A DNA stretch of 64,000 bases from Nevskiaceae bacterium (GTDB lineage: Bacteria > Pseudomonadota > Gammaproteobacteria > Steroidobacterales > Steroidobacteraceae): NCBI GenBank assembly GCA_024234075.1, contig JACKOV010000002.1:310001-374000 (forward strand), in the 5' to 3' direction. Under the pieces are notes generated by a model. That model was not told where the DNA came from and did not search any database. It saw only the letters and a list, made by a program, of their open reading frames with translations. Made by a program: the position numbers and the translations under genes. Below are positions 25,636 to 36,000 of the stretch, in pieces. Position 1 is the first letter of the stretch. Each line of letters opens with the position of its first letter.

Positions 25636-28600
25636 GTGAGCGAATCCGAACTGTCCCCGATCAAACGTGCGCTGCTCGAGATCCGCGAGCTTCGCGCGCG
25701 GGTCGCCGAGCTCGAGGCCACGGCGCAGCAGCCGATCGCCATCGTCGGCCTGGGCATTCGTGCGCCCGGCGGCGTGCATGACGCCGAGAGCTTTGCGAGG
25801 CTGCTGTGGGGTGGCACCGACGCCATCAGCGGCATTCCAGGTGACCGCTGGAAGCTCGAGGACTGGTACGACGATAGTCGGGAATCGCCGGCCAAGATGA
25901 CCACCCGCTACGGTGGCTTTGTCGATGGCGTCGATCGCTTCGATGCCGAGTTTTTCGGCATCGCGCCGCTCGAAGCGTCCAGTATGGATCCGCAACAGCG
26001 TCTGGCGCTCGAGCTGGCCTGGCGGGCACTCGAGGATGCGGGTTGTGCACCGACGGACCTGATGGGTTCGCGGACCGGTGTGTATCTGGGGATTGCCAAC
26101 TGCGACTACGGCCGGTCGATTTTTGCACGTACCGAGCTGATCGATCCGTATTTCAGTACCGGAAATTCCTACAGCGTGGCGTCGGGCCGCATCGCCTATC
26201 TGCTAGGACTGCAGGGACCGGCCATTTCAATCGATACCGCTTGTTCGTCGTCGCTCGTTGCGCTGCATCTGGCCTGCGAGAGTCTGCGTCGCGGTGAGTG
26301 CGACAGGGCTCTCGCCGGCGGGGTCAGCCTGATCCTGACGCCGGAGATGAACGTCAGCTTCTCCAAGGCCGGCATGATGGCTACGGATGGCCGGTGCAAA
26401 ACTTTCGACGCGGCCGCTGATGGCTATGTGCGCGGCGAGGGTGGCGCAATGATCGTATTGCGACGCCTCGACGAAGCGCTCGCCGATGGCGACCGCGTTC
26501 TGGCGCTGGTACGTGGGAGTGCCATCAATCAGGATGGCCGCAGCAACGGTCTCACCGCACCCAACGGCCCGGCACAGGAAGCCGTGCTGCGGGCGGCCCT
26601 GGCTGCTGCCGGTGTGGCGCCGGCGCAGATCGGCTACGTAGAGGCGCACGGCACGGGTACACCGTTAGGTGACCCGATCGAGGTCAACGCACTCGCGGCC
26701 GTATTGAGCGAAGGACGAGATTCCGCGCAACGACTGCTTCTTGGGTCGGTGAAAACCAATATCGGCCACCTCGAAGCCGCTGCCGGTATCGTTGGCGTGG
26801 CCAAGACGGTGCTCGCCTTGCAGCGCCGCGAGATTCCGCCGCACCTGCACCTGAGATCACGCAATCCGCACATCGACTGGGACTCGATGCCGATCGCTAT
26901 CGCGACCGAGATTCTCCCCTGGCCGGCGATCGACGGACGTCGACTGGCCGGCGTCAGCTCCTTCGGATTCAGCGGCACCAACGCCCATGTCGTGCTCGAA
27001 GAGGCGCCGGTCCTCGCGGCCAGCATGCCCGCGGCGGTCCGCCCGCTGCAGTTGCTGGCATTGTCGGCTCGCGACGAAACGGCGCTGGACACCTTGGTAT
27101 CGGAGCTGCGTGCGCGGTTGTCCGTGCCCGATGCCGATGCTTCGCTCGGCGATCTGTGCTTCACCCTCAATGCCGGCCGCTCGCATTTCAGTCGGCGTGT
27201 CAGCGTGCAGGGCAAGAACGCCGCTGCGCTCGAAACGGCTCTGGCCACTTGGCAGAGGCATGAGGCCCATCACGCTGTAGTGGCCGCCACGACCGGCTCG
27301 CAGCGTCCCTGCGTGGCTTTCGTCTTTCCGGGACAGGGACCGCAGTACGCGGGTATGGGACGCGAGTTGTACGACAGCGCGCCGGCCTTTCGCGAAGCTT
27401 TTGACCGTTGCTGCGCCGTGCTCGATACGTTGTTGCCGCAGCCACTACGGCCGATCGTGTTTGCCGAAGCCGGCAGCGCCAATCTGCTCGATGAAACGAT
27501 CTATGCCCAGCCGGCCATGTTCGCGATGGAGGTCTCGCTGGCTTCGCTGTGGCGCTCCTGGGGCATCGTACCGACAGCCGTCATGGGCCACAGCTTCGGC
27601 GAGTATGCCGCGGCGCATCTGGCTGACGCCATATCGCTGGAAGATGCCGCGCGCATGGTTGCCGCTCGGGGCCGCCTCGCGCAAGCCCTGCCCCGTGATG
27701 GCGCCATGATGGTTCTCGAGGCCTCCGAAGCCGATGTCATGGCCACCATCGCGCGGCAGGCAGGCCGTGTCGCGATCGCGGCCATCAATGGTGAGACCAA
27801 CATCGTGATCAGCGGTGAGCGGGGTGCGGTCACGGCCATTGCAGCCGAGTTCGCGGCACGCGGCGCACGCACCAAGGCATTGCGGGTCTCGCATGCCTTT
27901 CATTCGCCGCTCATGGATCCGATACTCGATGCTTTCGAGCGCGAGCTCTCCGGCGTGCGATTCGCCGTGCCCCGACGGGCCCTGGTATCCAACTTGTCCG
28001 GCCGCCTCGCCGATCTCGGGCTCATCGGTAGGCCCTCGTACTGGCGTACTCATCTGCGCGAGCCGGTGCGTTTCGCGGATTCCATCCGCACGCTGGCGGC
28101 CCAGGGCATCACCCATTACGTCGAGATGAGCCCGCATCCGGTGTTGTTGAGCATGGGCTCCGATTGCGTGGACGGCGGCGTCTGGTTGCCCTCGTTGCGT
28201 GAGGGCACTGCAGCCTGGCCGGTGATCCTGGAGAGCCTGCAGACGCTCTATGCGGACGGCGCCGACATTGATTGGACCGGCTTCGATCGCGGCCAGGCGC
28301 GCCGCCGCGTATCGGCTCCCGGATATCCCTTTCAGCGCAAGCGGTATTGGATCGATGCTTCGTCGGCCACACAGACTGCAGCGACAGATTCCGCCGGTCG
28401 CTGGATGCGCCTCACCGAGGCGCTGGACCATCAGGCTGCCCGCGGCCCACTCGACCTGAACACCGCGTCATATCCGGACAAATGGGCTTGTCTTGCGCGT
28501 CTGACCACTGCGCATGCAGTGCATACGCTGCGCGAAGCTGGTCTCTTTGCGACCGCCGGCGAGCATCATCGGCTGGACGGCGTGCTGGCCACCACGGGCA

Positions 28601-30030
28601 TCGGCACCGGCTATCGGCATCTGGTGGGACGCTGGTTGAGGGCATTGGTGGAGCAAGGTCTGTTGCGTCAGGACGGCGAGGTTTTCGTTGCGGCGGTGCC
28701 GCTGCCGGATCCAGAGCTTGCGGCGCGGTGGGCCGACGCCGAGCAGCGCTTTGCCGACAATAGGCCCTTGCTCGACTATGTGCGGCATTGTGGGACACTT
28801 GTGGCGGCCGTGCTGCGCGGCCGCGAGAGCCCGCTGGAAACACTGTTCCCGGGCGGTTCATTCGATCTGGCCCAGGGTCTGTACGAGCGCTCGGCGACGA
28901 TGCGCTACATCAACCAGCTCGCGGCGGCAGCCTTCGAGGTCCTGGGCACGACGACGCCCGCGGGCCGTGTCCTGCGCGTGCTCGAAGTCGGTGCCGGTAC
29001 AGGCGGCACGAGTTCGTCGCTGCTGCCGGCGCTGCCATGCGAGCGCAGGCGCTATCGCTTCACCGATGTCAGCGACGCGTTCCTGGCGCGTGCCCGCGAA
29101 CGCTTCTCAGCCGAGGCAGGCGTCGAGTTCGGTCTGTTCGATCTCGAGTCCGATCCGACGACGCAGGGTTATGCGCCGGGCTCCCAAGACGTGATCGTAG
29201 CCGCCAACGCGGTGCACGCAGCCAAGGATCTGCGCGCTGCACTGAAGCGCCTGGCCGGCTTGCTGGCCCCGGGCGGTCTGCTCGTCCTGATCGAATCGAC
29301 GGTGCATCTGGCGTACTTCGACATGACTACCGGCCTGATCGAAGGCTGGCAGCACTTCGACGACGATCTGCGTGGCGACAATCCGTTGCTTCCACCCGCC
29401 GAGTGGATCGGCGCGCTCCACCGAGCAGGTTTCGCGGAGGCGCGCGCCTGGCCGCCGGAGGGCTCGCCGGCGGAAGCTCTGGGGCAACACGTCATCGTGG
29501 CGCGCATGCCCGGTGACCTGGCGACGGGTGCGGAAGCGTCGGACGTTGGTGCCGCGACGATTACGGACAGCGTCGTTCCTGGCGCTGCCGCTCAGACCGT
29601 GGCCGCGCGCGGCCAGTGGCTGGCCGAGCTGGATGGGTTGCTGTCGGTAGAACGCGTGGACCGCTTGCGTGAACTGGTGCGGTCGCAGGTGATGCAGGTG
29701 TTGCGGCTCGATGGTGCTTCGCAGCCGGCGCTGCACGATCGACTGATGGACCTCGGCATGGATTCACTGATGGCCGTGCAGTTGCGCAATGCGCTGAATC
29801 GCGCGTTGGCACTGGAACGTGGGTTGCCCTCGTCGCTGATGTTCGACTTCCCGACCATCGAAGCGATCGCATCGCATCTGCATGAGCATATCGCGCCTGT
29901 CGCGGCCATGCCTGCTCCGGCCGCAGCGGCGACTGCAGCATCCGCCGAGGTGCTGGGGGCCGAGGCCGTGGCCGGCATGAGCGACGATGACATTGCGCGC
30001 CTGCTCGAACAACGTCTGGGGTCTCCGTGA
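25636..30030 (+). CDS. PKS3: type I PKS module KS-AT-cMT-ACP
   Basis: About 1464 residues from the GTG at 25636 (TGAGG six bases upstream); another GTG at 25615 overlaps PKS2 and would add seven residues. The N-terminal LSPIKRALLEIRELRARVAEL is a probable docking coiled coil, here seen as heptad-like charged residues. KS has C203. AT has S653 in GHSFGE and HAFH at 753-756, so malonyl-CoA is expected. The C-methyltransferase shows LEVGAGTG at 1116-1123. ACP S1377 is in GMDSLMAV. There is no KR, DH or ER and too little sequence between cMT and ACP to hold one. The module should leave an alpha-methyl, beta-keto unit. The stop codon overlaps the GTG start of PKS4. Confidence 0.92.
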   Translation: MSESELSPIKRALLEIRELRARVAELEATAQQPIAIVGLGIRAPGGVHDAESFARLLWGGTDAISGIPGDRWKLEDWYDDSRESPAKMTTRYGGFVDGVDRFDAEFFGIAPLEASSMDPQQRLALELAWRALEDAGCAPTDLMGSRTGVYLGIANCDYGRSIFARTELIDPYFSTGNSYSVASGRIAYLLGLQGPAISIDTACSSSLVALHLACESLRRGECDRALAGGVSLILTPEMNVSFSKAGMMATDGRCKTFDAAADGYVRGEGGAMIVLRRLDEALADGDRVLALVRGSAINQDGRSNGLTAPNGPAQEAVLRAALAAAGVAPAQIGYVEAHGTGTPLGDPIEVNALAAVLSEGRDSAQRLLLGSVKTNIGHLEAAAGIVGVAKTVLALQRREIPPHLHLRSRNPHIDWDSMPIAIATEILPWPAIDGRRLAGVSSFGFSGTNAHVVLEEAPVLAASMPAAVRPLQLLALSARDETALDTLVSELRARLSVPDADASLGDLCFTLNAGRSHFSRRVSVQGKNAAALETALATWQRHEAHHAVVAATTGSQRPCVAFVFPGQGPQYAGMGRELYDSAPAFREAFDRCCAVLDTLLPQPLRPIVFAEAGSANLLDETIYAQPAMFAMEVSLASLWRSWGIVPTAVMGHSFGEYAAAHLADAISLEDAARMVAARGRLAQALPRDGAMMVLEASEADVMATIARQAGRVAIAAINGETNIVISGERGAVTAIAAEFAARGARTKALRVSHAFHSPLMDPILDAFERELSGVRFAVPRRALVSNLSGRLADLGLIGRPSYWRTHLREPVRFADSIRTLAAQGITHYVEMSPHPVLLSMGSDCVDGGVWLPSLREGTAAWPVILESLQTLYADGADIDWTGFDRGQARRRVSAPGYPFQRKRYWIDASSATQTAATDSAGRWMRLTEALDHQAARGPLDLNTASYPDKWACLARLTTAHAVHTLREAGLFATAGEHHRLDGVLATTGIGTGYRHLVGRWLRALVEQGLLRQDGEVFVAAVPLPDPELAARWADAEQRFADNRPLLDYVRHCGTLVAAVLRGRESPLETLFPGGSFDLAQGLYERSATMRYINQLAAAAFEVLGTTTPAGRVLRVLEVGAGTGGTSSSLLPALPCERRRYRFTDVSDAFLARARERFSAEAGVEFGLFDLESDPTTQGYAPGSQDVIVAANAVHAAKDLRAALKRLAGLLAPGGLLVLIESTVHLAYFDMTTGLIEGWQHFDDDLRGDNPLLPPAEWIGALHRAGFAEARAWPPEGSPAEALGQHVIVARMPGDLATGAEASDVGAATITDSVVPGAAAQTVAARGQWLAELDGLLSVERVDRLRELVRSQVMQVLRLDGASQPALHDRLMDLGMDSLMAVQLRNALNRALALERGLPSSLMFDFPTIEAIASHLHEHIAPVAAMPAPAAAATAASAEVLGAEAVAGMSDDDIARLLEQRLGSP

Positions 30031-33000
30031 GCGACGATACCGGCATGACTCCGCTCAAGCGCGCGTTCCTGGCGCTCGAAGATACGCGCGCGCGACTGGC
30101 AGCCGCCGAGGCGACGGCGCGCGAGCCGATCGCAATCATCGGCCTGGGTTGTCGCGTTCCCGGGGGGGGCGACGATCCACGGAGCTTCTGGGCCTTGATG
30201 CGCGATGGTGTCGATGCCATCGGCCCGTTGCCGGCCGACCGCTGGGATGTCGAGGCGACCTACGATCCCGATCCTGACGCACCGGGCCGCATTGCGACGC
30301 GCGCCGGCGGTTTCATCGGCGATGTGCGCGGCTTCGATCCAGCCCATTTCGGCATCACCCGTCGTGAGGCCCAGGGCATGGATCCACAGCAGCGGCTGCT
30401 GCTCGAAGTGGCCTGGGAGGCGCTCGAGCATGCCGGCCAGGCGCCGGACCGGTTGCAACGGTCGTCGACTGGTGTCTACGTCGGTGTGACCGGCAGCGAC
30501 TATGCCTATCTGCAGTTAGAGACGCGCGATCGCACTCTGCTCGATGCGCACTTCACCTCGGGGATCGCGCACAGCATCGTCTCGGGGCGGTTGTCGTATC
30601 TGCTCGGTTTGCAGGGTCCGGCGATCACCGTCGACACCGCCTGTTCGTCGTCGCTGGTGGCGGTGCACCTGGCTTGTCAGGCCCTGCGTGCCGGCGACTG
30701 TCGCATGGCACTGGCGGGCGGAGTGAACCTCATTCTCTCGCCGGACCTGTACATCGCGTTGTCTCATTCACGGATGCTCGCGCCGGATGGTCGTTGCAAG
30801 ACTTTCGATGCTGCGGCGGATGGCTTTGCGCGCGGCGAAGGCTGCGGCGTACTGGTGTTGAAGCGCCTGTCGCAGGCCCAGTCCGACGGCGACCGGGTGC
30901 TGGCGGTGATTCGCGGCAGCGCGCTCAACCAGGATGGTCCCAGCAGCGGTTTGACCGCACCCAACGGTCCGGCCCAGGAAGCGGTGATCCGCGAAGCACT
31001 GGCGCGCTCCGGCATCGCACCGCGGCAGGTCAGCTACATCGAGGCGCATGGCACGGGTACGCAACTCGGAGATCCGCTCGAAGTCGGCGCGCTCGGTAGC
31101 GTGTTCGGCGCGGATCGCAGTCCAGGCCAGCCGCTGCTCATCGGTTCGGTCAAGACCAATATCGGTCATCTCGAGGCTGCCGCCGGCGTCACCGGCCTGA
31201 TCAAGCTGGTGCTGTCGCTGCAGCAGCGCATGATTCCGCCGCATCTGCACTTCGAACGGCCCAGCCCGCACATCGGCTGGGATGAATGGCCGGTGCGTGT
31301 GCCAACCTCGCTGACTCCTTGGGAACCAATTGATGGTCGCCGTATCGCCGGTGTGAGTTCCTTCGGATTCTCCGGTACCAATGCACATGTCGTGGTCGAG
31401 GAGGCACCGGCCGAGCCGGTCACCGTCGCCACCGATCCGGTTGCAATGGATGACCCGCAACTTTTCGTGTTGTCGGGCCGCGATGCGGCGGCGCTGGCTG
31501 CCATGGCGCGGCGCTACGCCGATTTTCTGGCGAGTCCTAACGGTGCGACGTTGGCCGATCTGTGCTTCAGCGCCAGCCAGCGTGCGCATTTGCCGCAACG
31601 CGCCACGATCCTGGCCCACAGCATCCCCGAGCTGGGCGAGCGCCTGGCCGCCCTGGCCGAGGGCCGGGTACTGGACGGCGTTCGCGTGGCGCGGGTCAGC
31701 CGCCGCGACCCGGCGCGCGTCGCTTTCCTGTTCACGGGACAAGGCGCTCAATACGCCGGCATGGCACGCCGGCTCGATGCCACGGAACCGGTGTTCCGCG
31801 CGGCGCTCGATCGCTGTGCAAGTGTGCTCGATACGCGATTGGAGCGTCCCGTGCGGGAGCTGATTTTCACGGCGCCCGGAGAAGTTTCACGTCTCGACGA
31901 CACCGGCTTCACGCAACCGGTGCTGTTCGCGGTCGAGTATGCGCTCGCCAGCCTGTGGAAATCGTGGGGCGTGGAGCCGGACGTGCTGATGGGTCATTCG
32001 GTCGGCGAGTGGGTCGCAGCTTGCCTGGGCGGCGTATGTTCGCTCGACGACGCCCTGGTGCTGATCGCCGAGCGTGGTCGCCTGATGCAGTCGCTACCGG
32101 CCGGCGGTGCGATGGCCGCGGTGTTTGCCGCAGAGTCCGAGGTAGCCGCGGCGATTGCCGATCAGTCCGCGTCGCTCGCGATTGCAGCGCAGAACGGCCC
32201 ACTGCAGACGGTAATTTCCGGCGATGCAGCGGCCGTCGACGCTGCAGTTTCCCGCTTCACCGCGCGCGGCCTGCGTAGCCAGCGGCTGGCCGTCTCACAT
32301 GCCTTTCATTCGCCGCTGGTCGATCCGGTGCTCGACCGGTTCGAAGCCGCGGTTGCCCGGGCCAGATTGCAGCCGCCGACACTGCGCATCATTTCCAACC
32401 TCACCGGTCAGCTTGTCGATGTACGCGACGTCGTGCAGCCAAGGTACTGGCGACGCCACATGCGCGAGGCGGTACGCTTCGCCGATGGCTTGCGCACGCT
32501 GCTCGGGCTGAAACCGGATATCTGCCTCGAGATAGGACCGCAGCCCACGCTGCTGGCTTTCGCGAAGGCCAATTTCGAGTCGATGCCCGAGGGTACGTCA
32601 CCTTTACTGGTGGGCTCGCTGCGCAAGGGTCGAGATGATCGCGAAGCCATGAGCGAGGCGCTGGCAGCGCTTTATTTGGCAGGTGTGCCGATCGATTGGC
32701 GCGCGGTCTGGTCGGCAAGACCGCATCGTCAGGTCGATTTGCCCGCTTATGCGTTCCAGCGTGAGCCCCTGTGGTTCCCGCAGCGACCGACGGCGGGCGG
32801 CGTAGGCACAGTGCACGACCATGGCCATCCGCTGCTTGGTACGCCCTTGCGGTCGGCGCTACGTGACGTGCAGCAGTTCGAGTCGGCGTTGCGCGCGGCC
32901 GACCTGCGTTTCGTCGACGATCACCGCGTGCTCGGGCAGGCCATCCTGCCGGCTACCGCTTTCCTTGAGATGGGGCTGGCTGCCGCACGTACGGTGCTGG

Positions 33001-36000
33001 GCAGCGTCGGCGAGATTCGAGATCTCGTCATTCTGGAGCCGATGTGCTTCGACGGCGACGAAACGCGCTTCGTGCAGGTATTGGTACACCTCCGGCCCGA
33101 TGGCGGTGCGAGGTTCGAAGTGCACTCCACGCGTGCCGCCACCGGCGGCGGTGGCACGCGTAGCGACGATTGGCGCCGACATGCCGAAGGCCAGCTGTTG
33201 CGGGCAACCGATCCGCTCGAAGTAGTCGAGCCGATCGAGACGGTGCGCCGGCGTTGCTGCATCGCCACGCTCGAGGCGACGGCGCATCAGGCGGACCTGG
33301 CGGCGCGTGGACTGGTATTCGGCCCTGCGCTGCATGGCCTGCGCAGCATCCATTGCGCGATGGGCGAAGCGCTCGGCGAGGTGGTGCTGCCGGAGCCGGC
33401 AGTCGCGGGGCGCGGCGACTATGTGCTGCATCCGGCGCTGCTCGATGCCTGTCTGCAGGTACTGAGTGCCGCAATGAGGGCACCGGACGGCAGCGATCTC
33501 ACCGGTGGCCGCGCTTTTCTGCCGTTTGCGATCGAATCATTTCAGTTCGTGCGCCCGCCGCACGGGACCGTCTGGAGCCATGCACGCGTGCAGGTCGCCG
33601 GCACTCAGGCCGGCATGCTCAAGGGCGAGGTGACTGTGCAGGATTCCGGCGGCGTGGTGGCACGTCTGCGCGGCATTGCATTGCGCGCCGCATCCACGGA
33701 CACAGCCAACGATGCACTCTATGAGATCGGTTGGCAGCCCTGGGTGGGGGACGACGCCCGCTGGTTGCCGACACCGGAAGCTCTCGCCGCCGAAGCAGGG
33801 CCGGTGCTGCAGGCGCTGATGGACGAGCACCGCCTGCAGTCCTATCAACAGGCCTTCGTGCAGCTCGAAGCGCTGTGCACGCCGTGGATCATCGATGCAC
33901 TTGTGGCGCTCGGCTGGCAACCGCAACCCGGCGAACGTATCGAACGCGCTACGCTGGCTGCACGCCTCGGCGTGGTACCGCGATACGAGCGATTGCTCGG
34001 TCGGCTGCTCGACATATTGGCCGAGGATGGCCTGCTGCGTGCCGAGACGGGCGCGTGGCGGGTGTTGCGACCGCTGGTTTCGCAGCATCCAGCCGAACTC
34101 GCGGCGCGGCTGCAGCAGCTGCTCGAGCGTCACCCGGATTCGGCGGCACGGTTCGTGTTGGCTGGCCGCTGCGGACCGGGACTGGCGGACATCCTGCGTG
34201 GCGGCAGCGACCCGTTGCAGCAGCTCTTCCCCGGAGGATCGACCGAACTGGCCGAATCGCTGTATCGCGATGCGCCTGAGGCCAAGGCTTTCAACCAGCT
34301 GTTGCGTGAAGCGGTGCGCCGCGTGGTGGACGCGCTGCCGGCTGGTCGCCCGCTACGCGTCCTCGAGGTCGGTGGGGGGACGGGGGGTACGACCTCCTGG
34401 GTGGCGCCGATGCTGCCGAGCGATCGCACCGAATATGTGTTCACGGACATCGGTCCATCGCTCGTAGCGAGGGCACGCGACAAGTTCGCGGCCCACGGCT
34501 TCATGCGTTTCCAGACCCTAGATCTCGAGCAAACTGCCGAATCTCAGGGTTTGAGCGACCAGAGATTCGATCTGATTCTGGCGGCCAACGTGGTGCACGC
34601 CACCGCCGATTTGCGGCGGACGCTCGCTCGTCTGCGCGGTTTGCTCGCGCCGGGCGGCGCGTTGCTCATGCTGGAGGTGGCCGGATTCGAGCGGTGGATC
34701 GACATCACTTTCGGTCTGACCGACGGCTGGTGGCGGTTCACCGATATCGAACTGCGGCGCGACTATCCGTTGCTGTCGCGAGCGGCCTGGCTGGATCTGC
34801 TGCATGACTGCGGCTTCGAGGCTGCGCCGATCGGCACGCCTGACGACCGGACACGCGAAGTGCTGCTGGCCGCTCGACGACCGGTTTGCGACAACGATCT
34901 CGGCGCGGGCCGATGGCTGCTCGTCGGCGACAGCGGCGGCCTCGTAGACGAAGTTGCGCGACAGCTCGATGCGAGTGGTCTGCAGGCACAGTGCTATTCA
35001 GGCCGCCCAGACGACGCAGCTTCGTTGCGCCAGTTTATCGGCGAACACGCGCCGTCTTCGGCAGGCGTGATGCATTTGAGCAGTCTCGATCTGGCCGTTC
35101 CGGACAGTTCGAGCGACGCTTCTTTGCTGCCGGCCCAGGCACACAGCCTTGGCAGCCTGCTGGGCGTGGTGCAGGCGCTCGGAGCTTGCTCGTTTCCGGC
35201 CGGGGCGGTGCCACGTTTGGTGGTGGTCACCCGTGGCGCCGTCATGCCCGATGCGCAGTCACCTCCGGGGTTGCAGCTCGCACAAACGCCGGTCTGCGGT
35301 CTGGCGAAGGTCATTTCGCTGGAGCATCCCGAGTGGCGCTGCCAGCACATCGACCTCGATCCACAGGACGATCTGCCCGCACAGGCTGCGGCGATACGCA
35401 CACGGCTGGCATCGACCGTCGACGAGGACCAGTTCGCAACCCGAGGTGGACACTGGTACACCGCACGCCTTATACGGCATGTGCCGCATATTCCGGCGGT
35501 ATCTCCGTGTCGCCTCGAGAAGGGAGCCAACGGCACGCTGGACGAACTTTCGTTGCGCCCAATGCGGCGACGCATGCCCGGACACGGCGAGGTCGAGATC
35601 CGCATGCACGCCGCGGGGCTCAACTTTCGCGATGTGATGAACGCGCTCGCGATGCGCGACGACCCGGAGCCACTTGGCGGCGAGTGCGCCGGACGCATCG
35701 TAGCGGTGGGCGAGGGCGTTACCGGATTTGCCGTTGGCGATGATGTGGTCGCCATTGCCGAGGCGAGTTTCGCCAGTCATGCAACGACCTCGGCGACCCT
35801 GGTGCGTCGCGTGCCAGCGGGCTTGGGTTTTGCTGAGGCCGCGACTCTGCCCTTCGCATTCATGACTGCGTGGCATGCGCTGCACACTTTGGGCGGCGTA
35901 CGGCGCGGCGAGACGGTGCTGATCCATGCCGGAGCCGGTGGGGTGGGCATGGCGGCGATTCAGATCGCCCGAGCCGCCGGCGCGCGCGTGTTCGCTACCG

